A DNA stretch of 60,420 nucleotides from a virus. A program made the position numbers and the translations under genes. The stretch covers positions 1 through 60,420 of IMG/VR virus record IMGVR_UViG_3300027762_000011. One strand, 5' to 3'. Positions 40,068-48,420 of the stretch are shown here, one piece after another. Position 1 is the first letter of the stretch; each line of letters begins with the position of its first letter. Under the pieces are notes generated by a model that searched no databases, had not been told where the DNA came from, and saw nothing but the letters and a program-made list of their open reading frames with translations.

Positions 40068-41711
40068 TTATATTATGTTATAATGTACTTTTGAATACAA
40101 AATATAAAAATTATCCGAATTGGATGAAGGAATAGCAGGAACATCATTACTTCCAATTGTAGAACTAGTATTTGAGGAAGTATTTTGTTGCGGTTGTGGA
40201 ACTGGAGCAATTACAATATTGGGTTGAGATTTTGCCAGTGGACCTACGGAAACCTCTCTTTTTGGTATATTCTCAACAAATGATTTTTCTGATTTTAAAA
40301 ATATAAATTCTTCTTTTGGTGATTCAGAAACGTATTGTGAATAATAATTTTCTACTTTTGGATCATTAGTCTGGTTCAATACTGAAGACATATTCATAAG
40401 AGATGTTTTTTCTTCAGTATTAGACTCTGAAAATACTTTATTAATATTTGTTATTTGATCACTAAAACTGACCGAAAGGTTTTCTGTTGGGGTTATGCTT
40501 TCTGCAATTTTTTCGGATTGTTGTTGTATTTTTTGGGGATTAATTATTGGAGTTTGTGCTTGGGAAATAGTAGATGGAGTGTTTTTGTCTTGGATTGAAC
40601 TTGAAATATCTAATGAATTAGTTAAAGGAACTAATGGTTTTATTTCTATATTTTTATTTGGAGAGTTAAACTCTGGGTTATCAGTCAAATTATCCTTATT
40701 AGGAATAAAATTATTAGAAAAAGATTGATTAACGTATAAAAAGTCTGAAGATTGTGGTGTAAAACTTGAAGAAATTTGATCTGGAGAATTTTGATTCCTA
40801 ATCATTTCTTCCGTCGTTCCTGGAGAACGACCAAAAAGATTATCTAATATTGCACTACTTTGTGGGTTTACTGGACTTTTATCTACAAGATCAGGACCTG
40901 GTTCTGAAGCAGGGGTTGTTGAGTTATTGTTTTGATTCGGAGAATTATTTGATGATTGATTTTGGTTCTGGTTCTGATTTTGGTTTTCTTTATCATTTCC
41001 AGATAATCCAAAAAATGATTTAAATGGGTTTATAATTAATCCTTCTGCAACAGATTTGCCAATTTTTCCAGATATTCCCAAAATAGTATTAGAAATGTCA
41101 TTAAATCCGTTTCTAAGATTTAAAAACACGTTTTCTGCTATAGAAAAATCTCCAGTTACATTTTGGCGAATTTGATTTAATCTATCAATATTTCCAGTAA
41201 TTAGAGATTGTAAAGAAGATATTCCTTGATATCCTAACCAACCTAAAAATAATTTAGAAAAAACTCCCATTAAAGAGCTTAATTCTGATGTTGTTTTTTC
41301 TGCAACATTAGAAACTGTTGGAGTTAAAGAAGAATCTATTTTTCTTTCTATGGCAGATTCAGATTCATCTCTGAGTGCTTGTTCTGCTAATCTTCTTTCT
41401 TGATCTCTTCTTTGATTTTCTCTAAAATTTTCAAGTGCATTATCATTAATAATAACATTTGATAATGCACCCAAAGATGCTGTAAGAGAATCAATTCTCT
41501 GTCTAAGAGATACAATTCCATCAGATACGACATTTAAAGAAGATTGATTTGCTTCTAAAACTTCTAATGTCTGTGGATCTGGTTTAGGTGTTTGATATTG
41601 CGAAAAGGGGTTTTGAGAAAGAATAAGAGATCTATCACCATTTAATCCCGAGGATGCACCGGATATTTGGATTCTATTTTCTTTAGAAAGTGGTGATGAG
41701 ATCTCAACCAT
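40068..41711 (-). CDS. tail hub / tape-measure-like structural protein
   Basis: 547 aa. Residues 45-140 are helical with coiled-coil character (Gln/Glu/Arg-rich), residues 145-215 include a semi-hydrophobic helix, and the remainder is Asn/Gln/Ser-rich and disordered (polyasparagine-glutamine near 240-260). It overlaps the end of gene 51. Position and shape resemble the hub or tape-measure group (T4 28/29), but no clear homology is visible. The very low complexity of the second half points to a flexible linker. Confidence 0.5.
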   Translation of the reverse strand: MVEISSPLSKENRIQISGASSGLNGDRSLILSQNPFSQYQTPKPDPQTLEVLEANQSSLNVVSDGIVSLRQRIDSLTASLGALSNVIINDNALENFRENQRRDQERRLAEQALRDESESAIERKIDSSLTPTVSNVAEKTTSELSSLMGVFSKLFLGWLGYQGISSLQSLITGNIDRLNQIRQNVTGDFSIAENVFLNLRNGFNDISNTILGISGKIGKSVAEGLIINPFKSFFGLSGNDKENQNQNQNQNQSSNNSPNQNNNSTTPASEPGPDLVDKSPVNPQSSAILDNLFGRSPGTTEEMIRNQNSPDQISSSFTPQSSDFLYVNQSFSNNFIPNKDNLTDNPEFNSPNKNIEIKPLVPLTNSLDISSSIQDKNTPSTISQAQTPIINPQKIQQQSEKIAESITPTENLSVSFSDQITNINKVFSESNTEEKTSLMNMSSVLNQTNDPKVENYYSQYVSESPKEEFIFLKSEKSFVENIPKREVSVGPLAKSQPNIVIAPVPQPQQNTSSNTSSTIGSNDVPAIPSSNSDNFYILYSKVHYNII

Positions 41712-41877
41712 TTATTTTATTTTTTAGATTTTCCTCTTCTATGAATTGTTGGAGAAAAGAAAGATAAACTTCTCTTTCCCAAGGTATCATATTTTCTAGT
41801 TCTGTCAAACTATATTTATGATGTTGAACCAGAGCAAAATTAACTTTATAATATGACGCAAGATCTTCATGCGCCAT
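41704..41877 (-). CDS. 51: baseplate hub assembly catalyst-like protein, gp51 type
   Basis: 57 aa, ATG at 41875-41877, stop at 41704-41706 overlapping the next ATG. It contains YSLTELENMIPWEREVYL, a pattern conserved in small proteins that follow the T4_baseplate gene in myoviruses. The order 26-51 matches T4, where gp51 acts in hub assembly. It begins 2 bases after the stop of gene 26, so the two are coupled. Confidence 0.65.
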   Translation of the reverse strand: MAHEDLASYYKVNFALVQHHKYSLTELENMIPWEREVYLSFLQQFIEEENLKNKING

Positions 41878-41879
41878 TG

Positions 41880-42599
41880 CTATGCGAAAAAATCAGTTAA
41901 TCCTTCCAGAGTTACTTCATTTTCAACTTTAGTACTTGGATTTACAAATTTTATAGTGTGAGAAAGTTTTGGCATAGTTTCAAAAAACTTTTCAATCTGT
42001 TTAAATTGATTTGATGAGAGTTGCTCAAGAAACTCTATCAGTTCTTTTTTACTACAATCAGAAGAAGTCCAAGATTCTTCTTCGGAATAAACCTGCTCAA
42101 CACAAGAACAAATTAAATCAAAAGTTTCATCAATAGTTACATTACTCATATTGATAAAATTATTCTTAATAAATTCATTCATAGAAGGATATTTCATTCT
42201 TAAAGTAAGATTATCATCAAGTTTAATATCTCTACTATGCTGTTTACTAGTCTTAACTTCAATATCATCTAGGTTGATTTCAATAGGAATTTTTGTTTCC
42301 CCATCATCTGGGCAAGTTACAAGAACTTCAACAGTTTCTCCAACTGATTTTCCACGAATATTTAAAAACAAATATTCAATATCAAAAGTCGCAAGATTTT
42401 CTACCTTAATACCCTTTGTTACAATACAATTAGATATTACGGTTTTAACTGCATTTGCTATTTGCTTTGGATCCTCACTCTCCATAGCAATAATAAGAAT
42501 TTTTTCTTCTTTTACAAGAAAAGGTCTATATGTAATTTTTTTTCTTGTCGAAGGTATTTCCAACTCATAAGTTGGTGTGGCAATTGTTGGTAAAGGCAT
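41880..42599 (-). CDS. 26: baseplate protein gp26-like (T4_baseplate family)
   Basis: 239 aa. The N-terminal PLPTIATPTYELEIPST-K and RPFLVKEEKILI segments and the C-terminal helical region match the T4_baseplate family (gp26 in T4). It probably works in hub/baseplate assembly. It is followed by the 51-like gene and preceded by a GATAAATA late motif (42625-42632) 26 bases before the ATG. Confidence 0.8.
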   Translation of the reverse strand: MPLPTIATPTYELEIPSTRKKITYRPFLVKEEKILIIAMESEDPKQIANAVKTVISNCIVTKGIKVENLATFDIEYLFLNIRGKSVGETVEVLVTCPDDGETKIPIEINLDDIEVKTSKQHSRDIKLDDNLTLRMKYPSMNEFIKNNFINMSNVTIDETFDLICSCVEQVYSEEESWTSSDCSKKELIEFLEQLSSNQFKQIEKFFETMPKLSHTIKFVNPSTKVENEVTLEGLTDFFA

Positions 42600-42624
42600 A
42601 ATAACCTATAAAATTCAGTATAGT

Positions 42625-42632
42625 TATTTATC
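42625..42632 (-). promoter_or_regulatory. late-promoter-like motif GATAAATA
   Basis: GATAAATA lies 26 bases before gene 26. Its TAA is the stop of the upstream gene (42628). Confidence 0.5.
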
Positions 42633-43374
42633 TTACTATTATTGGATTAACGTTTCCTGGTTGAGTTATAACAGGTCGTACTCCACTTTCATTTCCAAGT
42701 GATTGACCAGTTCTATATTTAACTCCGGGATTAGGGGTTCTATTTATTACATTATTAAAATTGATATTGTTAAAGAAATCAATACTTGATATTGGTCCAC
42801 AAACGTATCTATCAAAATTAAAAGTTGCGCTTGCTTTTAATATATTCGATGTATCATAAGAAACTCCAATATTATTTAATGATATAGGGAATAACCCAAA
42901 AAAAGTATATTCAATTTCTGATTTATAATCTCTATCAAATTTTATAATTCTTGTGCGATTAGTTTTATATTCTGATGGATATTTCATTCTAAAGAAATAA
43001 CCATCTTTACCTGGATTTACTTGAGATCCACTTGATATGAATTCCATCCAATGCTCTAAAAATTTAACTGTGCGATATTCACTATCAACGTAAAATTCCA
43101 AATCAATCTGAGTGAATTGGCGAGTATGTGCCATTTTCTCAACTACACCAGTAAAGTTTCCCACAATATCAGCAGTTGCAAATGAACTTCCTGGTAAAGA
43201 TGCAGAGGAACAAAGTAAACCAATATTTTCAGTAATGAAAAAAGGATCAACTCCCCTGTCAAGTAAGTATTTTCTTACTGGATAAGGAACATCCATTATA
43301 ACTTGATAATGAGATGTTTGAGCAAGATTTGTTAGAGTATTTTTAAATCTTGATATTGGTCTCTTTATAGGCAC
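42628..43374 (-). CDS. 54: tail-tube-like protein, possibly tube initiator gp54
   Basis: 248 aa, GTG start at 43372-43374. The region with SLPGSSFATADIVGNFTG and FYVDSEYRTVKFLEHW resembles the tail-tube fold (gp19-like) shared by T4 gp19, gp48 and gp54. T4 gp54 starts the tube on the baseplate; here it lies beside gene 26 and across a divergent promoter from gene 4. The number is an inference from context, since gp19 itself could look alike. Confidence 0.55.
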   Translation of the reverse strand: MPIKRPISRFKNTLTNLAQTSHYQVIMDVPYPVRKYLLDRGVDPFFITENIGLLCSSASLPGSSFATADIVGNFTGVVEKMAHTRQFTQIDLEFYVDSEYRTVKFLEHWMEFISSGSQVNPGKDGYFFRMKYPSEYKTNRTRIIKFDRDYKSEIEYTFFGLFPISLNNIGVSYDTSNILKASATFNFDRYVCGPISSIDFFNNINFNNVINRTPNPGVKYRTGQSLGNESGVRPVITQPGNVNPIIVR

Positions 43375-43375
43375 T

Positions 43376-43382
43376 CTAAATA
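43376..43382 (+). promoter_or_regulatory. late-promoter-like motif CTAAATA (plus strand)
   Basis: CTAAATA lies 32 bases before the ATG of gene 4. It forms a pair with the opposite-strand motif at 43408-43414. Confidence 0.6.
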
Positions 43383-43407
43383 CCTTTAATAGGTTTTATT
43401 ATGTAAT

Positions 43408-43414
43408 TATTTAG
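43408..43414 (-). promoter_or_regulatory. late-promoter-like motif CTAAATA (minus strand)
   Basis: CTAAATA on the minus strand lies 33 bases before the GTG at 43374. Together with 43376-43382 it forms a symmetric divergent late promoter pair. Confidence 0.6.
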
Positions 43415-43855
43415 ATGTCATACAAAGGAAAATACAAACTAAAAAATCCACAAAAATATAAGGGTGATCCAACGCAAGTTGTTTGGAGATCGTTGTGGGA
43501 AAGAAAGTATATGAAATACTTAGATTTTAACGATAACATTTTAGAATGGTCTAGTGAAGAAATATTCATATGGTATAGATCTCCAATAGATAATAAACCC
43601 CATAGATATTTTCCAGACTTTTATGTCAAAGAGCAAATGTTTGATGGGTCTATTCAAAAATATTTGGTAGAAATAAAACCATATAAACAATTATCCCCAC
43701 CTAAAGAACCTAGGAAAAAAACAAAATCATATATATCCGAAGTAATGGAATATGCTAAAAACCAATCAAAGTGGGAATATGCAAGAGAATGGTGTAAAGA
43801 TAGGCAGTATGGATTTAAAATTCTCACAGAAAACGAATTAAATATAAGATATTAA
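43415..43855 (+). CDS. 4: head completion protein gp4
   Basis: 146 aa, close in pattern to T4 gp4: KYKLKNPQKYKGDP, WRSLWERKYMKYLD, WSSEEIFIWYRSP and YFPDFYVK, with an E-K pair in VEIKPYK. These residues follow an endonuclease-like fold (D-x(n)-E-x-K). In T4, gp4 finishes the head for tail joining. It opens the short plus-strand gene block. Confidence 0.85.
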   Translation: MSYKGKYKLKNPQKYKGDPTQVVWRSLWERKYMKYLDFNDNILEWSSEEIFIWYRSPIDNKPHRYFPDFYVKEQMFDGSIQKYLVEIKPYKQLSPPKEPRKKTKSYISEVMEYAKNQSKWEYAREWCKDRQYGFKILTENELNIRY

Positions 43856-43857
43856 AA

Positions 43858-44256
43858 ATGCCAAGAAAAACTTTAAAAGAAAGGCGAGCAAAAACTTCAG
43901 ATACAAAAAGAAACAGAATTCGTAACCTTCATAATGATCTTATAGGAAATGAAAGTTCTGACGATCTAATGTTAAAAATATTAGAAGTTCTTACCGAAAC
44001 CGAATTAGTTCCAAGAGTTGGTGGTTATTATGTATTTGTGTATTTTCCAAAAACACCTAATATAGAATATGACGTTCATCCCTTCGTAGCAGTAACTGAT
44101 ATTTTTAGATGGGGATTTCGGGGAATTAATTTTCACTGGGGAGAAGTACGCCAATATACTTGGGGAGAAATTGTTGGATCCTTACATAAAGTATATCCAG
44201 AAGAAATAAAAGACTTACAGTCTATTCCTTTTGCAAAATTTAGAATAAATAATTAA
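43858..44256 (+). CDS. conserved cyanophage structural-region protein, 132 aa
   Basis: A basic N-terminus (Lys/Arg-rich, possibly disordered) precedes a compact domain with several aromatic residues (YYVFVYFPK, FRWGFRGINFHW, VRQYTWGEI). It lies between genes 4 and 48 in the same direction, with gaps of 2 and 14 bases. I do not recognise it. Position suggests a neck or baseplate role. Confidence 0.6.
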   Translation: MPRKTLKERRAKTSDTKRNRIRNLHNDLIGNESSDDLMLKILEVLTETELVPRVGGYYVFVYFPKTPNIEYDVHPFVAVTDIFRWGFRGINFHWGEVRQYTWGEIVGSLHKVYPEEIKDLQSIPFAKFRINN

Positions 44257-44270
44257 AAATATTACTATAA

Positions 44271-45293
44271 ATGCCTCTCGCAGTCGGTACACCAGTAACA
44301 GGTAATATTGATTATGCTTCCTCTGCACCAAATGTTAAACCAATAACAAATTATACTGATAATAGTGGAAGTGCAAGTCTAACAAATGCCCCCAAAAATA
44401 GTCTTCCTTTAAGGTATCCAAATGCTCAGTTGGAAGATACCACAGATTGGCTTGAAATAAAAGTAGTACAATATAGACCTCCGGGGTTTGGCACTCAAAC
44501 AGGAACAGTTAGATTTGGAACAGGAACTGCTGCTGTAAGAAATAAAGAATCTGGATCAATTAAAAACCCTATACGTTATATTCACCTTCCCATACCAAAA
44601 CAATTATCTGATGGAAACTCTGTTGATTGGGGTGCAGACAGATTAGATCCCCTTTCTGGAATGGGTGCCGCTGCAATTGAAGGATTAATTAAAAATCCAG
44701 CAAATATTGGAAGCATATTACAAAATGCTTACAATAGTACAGTAGGTACTGTTCAAACTGGGGAAGGACAAAAGGCAGTAACAGTTGGAGTAACAAATAA
44801 AATTCTTAATAGTCTTGGAGCAAATGTTTCAACTTCAAGTATTTTAGGAAGAACTACGGGAACTATAACAAATCCAAACTTAGAATTACTTTTTAATAGT
44901 GTAAACTTAAGAGAATTTATGTTTACCTTTGATTTTTCTCCAAGAGATTCTTATGAAGGTGAAATAGTTAAACAAATTATCAGAACATTTAAAAAGTCCA
45001 TGTCCGCAAAAACAAGTGTTTTTGGTGGTCCTGGTGCTGGTTTATTAATTAGTGCTCCGGATGTTTTTGAGTTAAAATTTAAAAGTGGAAGCAAAAATCA
45101 CCCATTCTTAAACGTATTCAAAACATGTGCATTACTTGATATTAGATTAGATTATACTGCATCTGGAAATTATTCAACATATTCTAACGGTACTCCAGTA
45201 CATATCAGTATGTCTCTTACATTTAAAGAATTGAATCCCATTTATGCAGAAGATTACGATTCAGCAGATGCTGGATCAGGAGTAGGATACTAA
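44271..45293 (+). CDS. 48: baseplate tail-tube cap gp48
   Basis: 340 aa, close to T4 gp48 (364 aa). It has RYPNAQLEDTTDWLEIKV near the N-terminus, IHLPIPKQLSD, and a C-terminal half with tail-tube-like strands (NLREFMFTFDFSPRD, FKKSMSAKTS). T4 gp48 caps the baseplate and is the platform for the tail tube. It is followed by gene 53 with a 1-base gap. Confidence 0.8.
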   Translation: MPLAVGTPVTGNIDYASSAPNVKPITNYTDNSGSASLTNAPKNSLPLRYPNAQLEDTTDWLEIKVVQYRPPGFGTQTGTVRFGTGTAAVRNKESGSIKNPIRYIHLPIPKQLSDGNSVDWGADRLDPLSGMGAAAIEGLIKNPANIGSILQNAYNSTVGTVQTGEGQKAVTVGVTNKILNSLGANVSTSSILGRTTGTITNPNLELLFNSVNLREFMFTFDFSPRDSYEGEIVKQIIRTFKKSMSAKTSVFGGPGAGLLISAPDVFELKFKSGSKNHPFLNVFKTCALLDIRLDYTASGNYSTYSNGTPVHISMSLTFKELNPIYAEDYDSADAGSGVGY

Positions 45294-45294
45294 A

Positions 45295-45945
45295 ATGAGT
45301 TACTTTAGAGAACTACCAGATATTGAGTATCAATCTCAATTATTAACTAAAAATTCTTCTTTAAATTATGTAAGAGTCAAAAACCTTTTCCGTAGAGTTA
45401 AACTTCGTGATGACTTACAAAATGTTTTTACTCTATTCAATAAGTATCAAATCAAAGATGGCGAAAGACCAGACACAATTGCAGAAAATTTATATGGATC
45501 TTCGGATTTAGATTGGGTTGTTTTACTTTCAGCAAACATTACAAATGTTAGAAATTCATGGCCACTATCGGATAGAGATCTTTACAATTTTACTGAAGAA
45601 AAATATGGTCTTAATCAAATGTATGAAGTAAAATATTATCAAACAACTGAAGTCAAAAATTCAAACGGTATTTTAATTTTACCTGCGGGAAAAGTAGTTG
45701 ATAGAACATTTACTATACCAAATCCAGATAACCCCAATATAACATTAAATCCTGTTACTGGTATATCTTTTTATGATTATGAAATTGAAAAAAATAATAA
45801 AAAAAGAACAATTTATATACTAAAAACACAATACTTGCAACAATATCTAAATGATATTCGCTCAATTATGTACTATGAAAAATCTTCACAATACATTAAT
45901 ACTAAATTAATAAAAACCGAAAATACTTTAAATACACTACCATAA
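45295..45945 (+). CDS. 53: baseplate wedge subunit gp53
   Basis: 216 aa, typical of the gp53 family. It contains the LysM-like segment KDGERPDTIAENLYGSSDLDW, then VVLLSANI and WPLSDRDLYNF. In T4 this small wedge protein joins neighbouring wedges around the hub. It is the last plus-strand gene. Its TAA (45943-45945) lies in a 9-base overlap with the convergent Mom-like gene. Confidence 0.85.
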   Translation: MSYFRELPDIEYQSQLLTKNSSLNYVRVKNLFRRVKLRDDLQNVFTLFNKYQIKDGERPDTIAENLYGSSDLDWVVLLSANITNVRNSWPLSDRDLYNFTEEKYGLNQMYEVKYYQTTEVKNSNGILILPAGKVVDRTFTIPNPDNPNITLNPVTGISFYDYEIEKNNKKRTIYILKTQYLQQYLNDIRSIMYYEKSSQYINTKLIKTENTLNTLP

Positions 45946-46524
45946 GAGTTCTAAATTCTTATCAAAAACCATCACATATCGGTGTTTGCGGGAGCGTTCT
46001 TTCCATTCTCCTGCAGCACCTTTAACTTTGCCTCTAGAGTGTTTAGTTCCGTCTGCATAGTAGAAATCTTTCTTTGGGTCTGAAAGTCCACAATACTTAA
46101 AGTTACAAGCGCGATAGATTGTACCATCATGGAAATTACTATCAGCGTAAGAGATGATTGCTTTAACTTCTGTATCCTTCCGTAACTGTCTAATCGCTCT
46201 TGAAACAAACCAAGAAGTGATATTATATTCGGTTCCTTGGGTTTCAGGGTGTATGCAAAGTCGTGAAAGTTCAAAGAGTCCTTCTTGCTCATTTCGTTCT
46301 AATCCAAATGCTCCTTGTGCGATTTCGGGAACAGGAAGTCCAGTAAAGATACAAACTCCCTGAATACCACCAATATTCAAAGGGCAAAAGTCGTTGCCCC
46401 TATATAAACCGTAGTTATATCCACTCTTAAATCCCTTTGAAAAGTCCTTAAGATAATGAAACCGCAGAAGTAACTCTGCGGCTTCGGATTTACTTACACG
46501 GTTAATGTAGTAATCTGTTTTCAA
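45937..46524 (-). CDS. Mom-like DNA-modification protein (GNAT fold)
   Basis: 195 aa. Residues 23-26 (HYLK), 85-93 (ELSRLCIHP) and 125-142 (SYADS-FHDGTIYRACNF) match the three blocks of the Mu Mom family, whose GNAT-like fold adds an acetamido group to adenine N6 and shields phage DNA from restriction. Family knowledge says the HYxx and SYAD-x-GTIY parts line the active site. The last nine bases overlap gp53 end to end. The upstream gene is gp32 (4-base overlap). An acyltransferase with another substrate is possible. No com-type regulator is visible. Confidence 0.7.
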   Translation of the reverse strand: MKTDYYINRVSKSEAAELLLRFHYLKDFSKGFKSGYNYGLYRGNDFCPLNIGGIQGVCIFTGLPVPEIAQGAFGLERNEQEGLFELSRLCIHPETQGTEYNITSWFVSRAIRQLRKDTEVKAIISYADSNFHDGTIYRACNFKYCGLSDPKKDFYYADGTKHSRGKVKGAAGEWKERSRKHRYVMVFDKNLELLW

Positions 46525-47438
46525 TCTTCGGCAAGGCGGGCGAAGTAAGAAAGAGCATCATCATCTTCATCCTCTTCTACTGTAGGACGACGAGTGGGTT
46601 TCAGATTGTTGAGTTCCGAACGAAGATCATCATCAAGATCTTTTACAGGACCACGAGTGTATTCTTCTTCAGACTCAACTTCCTCATCAATACGAGCATT
46701 TTTAGCACCGAGAACAGAACTCAAACGCTTCTTCAGTTCTTCATAAGTCTTAAACTCACTAGGAGACATGAAATCTGCAAGAGAGTATTGCTTCTTCCAG
46801 ATTGCTTCAAGTGCATCATCATCATCCAGAAGAGCACTTTGAGAGGCAAATTCACTGGAATCATAATTACGATAACCAGCAACGTTCTTTGCCTTCAGTT
46901 TGAAGTTTGCACCTTGCCAGAAGTCAAAGGGATCAATAGGAGATTCATCTTCAAATTCAGGTTGCATTGCTTCGGTAATCTTATCGAAGATTTTCTTACC
47001 GTATTTGAAGAGAAACACTTTACCCTCATTCTCAGGGTTAGAAGGATCCTTCACCACATAGATGTTAGACACATATGTCAGTTTACGCTTCTGTTTGCGG
47101 GCAACTTCTTTACCAGCATCAGTACCATTGTTCCAGAGACCAGAGTTATGCTCACAAACGGGGCACTTTTGATTAATGCTTGTTAGGCAGTTGTCAATCA
47201 ACCAACCACCAGGACCTTGGAATGCGTGAGAATAAACCTTAACGAAAGGAAGATCTTCACCATCGGGAGCAGGAAGGAATCGGATTACTGCATATCCATT
47301 CCCACTCTTATCGCAGTCTAACTTCCATACACGCTCATCGGAAGAACTGCCAGAATTATTCATTTTTTCTACTTCTTTCACCAGTTTTTCGGTGAGAGAA
47401 CCAAGTTTAGATTGCTTTTTAAGATCAGCAAATGCCAT
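46521..47438 (-). CDS. 32: single-stranded DNA-binding protein gp32
   Basis: 305 aa. The N-terminal basic region (about 1-20) serves cooperative binding. The zinc residues are H71, C84, C92 and C95, matching the His-Cys3 site of T4 gp32. The aromatic OB-fold core lies between. The C-terminus (about 255-305) is acidic, as in T4, where it contacts replication partners. The leader holds two ctcggatagt repeats and a sigma70-like promoter. Next come DUF1825, 59 and 33, close to the T4 order 32-59-33. Confidence 0.92.
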   Translation of the reverse strand: MAFADLKKQSKLGSLTEKLVKEVEKMNNSGSSSDERVWKLDCDKSGNGYAVIRFLPAPDGEDLPFVKVYSHAFQGPGGWLIDNCLTSINQKCPVCEHNSGLWNNGTDAGKEVARKQKRKLTYVSNIYVVKDPSNPENEGKVFLFKYGKKIFDKITEAMQPEFEDESPIDPFDFWQGANFKLKAKNVAGYRNYDSSEFASQSALLDDDDALEAIWKKQYSLADFMSPSEFKTYEELKKRLSSVLGAKNARIDEEVESEEEYTRGPVKDLDDDLRSELNNLKPTRRPTVEEDEDDDALSYFARLAED

Positions 47439-47446
47439 TTAGATAC

Positions 47447-47483
47447 CTCGGATAGTTTGGATTCGGGGGATTACTCGGATAGT
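47447..47483. repeat. direct repeats in the gene 32 leader
   Basis: ctcggatagt occurs at 47447-47456 and 47474-47483, 27 bases apart, the second overlapping the -10 box. Further cggattcgg/attcggggg words lie between. It could be a protein or mRNA-binding element. T4 gp32 represses its own translation in this region. Confidence 0.45.
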
Positions 47484-47509
47484 ATAACAGGATTCGGAGG
47501 ATCAGTCAA
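47481..47509 (-). promoter_or_regulatory. sigma70-like promoter for gene 32
   Basis: TTGACT (47504-47509), 17 bases, TATACT (47481-47486) on the minus strand, giving a leader of about 35 bases before the gene 32 ATG. Confidence 0.7.
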
Positions 47510-47831
47510 GGTACTTCTTGAGGGATTCAATCGTTTTTGTCATACTAGTGAATAAAACTTGCATATCAGTTTCTGGGGAAAAACCCATAATTGCAACTGA
47601 TTTGCGAAGATTCTCTTTCATCTCAACCGCTTGTGGGTCGTCTGAGAGAGATAACCTAGTATACATCACTCTTTGCTTTTCTAGCAAGAGGGACAGTTTT
47701 TCAATGTGTTCCAATTTGGTTTCGCGGTCCATCATACCGAAAGTAAGAATACTTCCGTAAATATTTTCTTGTAACTTATTAATTTCTTTCAGTTCTTCCT
47801 GAATAATATCAGAATCAAAAAAGTTACTCAT
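47502..47831 (-). CDS. DUF1825-family protein
   Basis: About 109 aa from the ATG at 47829-47831; a longer frame to 47873 is open but adds an unlikely tail. MSNFFDSDIIQEEL at the start, the HIEKL region and MYTRLSLSDDPQA are typical of DUF1825, a helical family found in cyanobacteria and their phages, of unknown function. It lies between genes 59 and 32 with an 8-base overlap on one side, so it is likely produced with the replication genes. Confidence 0.8.
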   Translation of the reverse strand: MSNFFDSDIIQEELKEINKLQENIYGSILTFGMMDRETKLEHIEKLSLLLEKQRVMYTRLSLSDDPQAVEMKENLRKSVAIMGFSPETDMQVLFTSMTKTIESLKKYLD

Positions 47832-48420
47832 TGATGATTTCCCGTAAAATCTTTTTAAATTGAAATACATCAATATTTATGAAGGGCATATATTTTTTAA
47901 TCTTTAAACTAACAGTTTCCCATACTGGATCCAGTAGTTTTTTATCAAAATCTTTTGAGAAATGAAATACCTTGTCGTAGATTGTTAAAGTTTCTAAAGA
48001 CAACTTGCCACTTAGAAACCTTTTGAGAACTGGTGGGTGTCCTTTGGAACAGTTCAGAGCATCCTCTAATTTGGTCTCCAAGAAGAATTCGTTGCTTTGT
48101 TCCTTGAATAAGTAAGTCAAACTCTGCTGCCTTCGCATCCAATCTGCGTAAGTCCTTTCTCCAGAATTGATAATTTCTCCAATCCATAAGTTCTGTGGGT
48201 TGTCTGCTGCTACAAAGTTTGATACTAGAAAATCTACGACTTCTTTATCAGAATACCTGCGACTTGTTTTCTCAAACCAGTATTTGTCACGTCGTTTGTT
48301 GAACGAAGTGATACTGGCACGAGTCTTCGCACCATATTTAAAGAAGTCGTATTTTGGATTTGTGAAATGATTTTTAAGTGACAAATAATGTTGATAAGTT
48401 TCAAAAGGCGTCACGATCAT
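47824..48420 (-). CDS. 59: replicative helicase loader gp59
   Basis: 198 aa, close to T4 gp59 (217 aa). The N-terminal FETYQHYLSLKNHF and YDFFKYG-KTRA blocks, basic FNKRRDKYWFEK, and the C-terminal helical half match the family. gp59 loads the helicase on forked DNA covered by gp32, and it sits one gene from gene 32. It overlaps gene 33 by 4 bases. Confidence 0.85.
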   Translation of the reverse strand: MIVTPFETYQHYLSLKNHFTNPKYDFFKYGAKTRASITSFNKRRDKYWFEKTSRRYSDKEVVDFLVSNFVAADNPQNLWIGEIINSGERTYADWMRRQQSLTYLFKEQSNEFFLETKLEDALNCSKGHPPVLKRFLSGKLSLETLTIYDKVFHFSKDFDKKLLDPVWETVSLKIKKYMPFINIDVFQFKKILREIINE

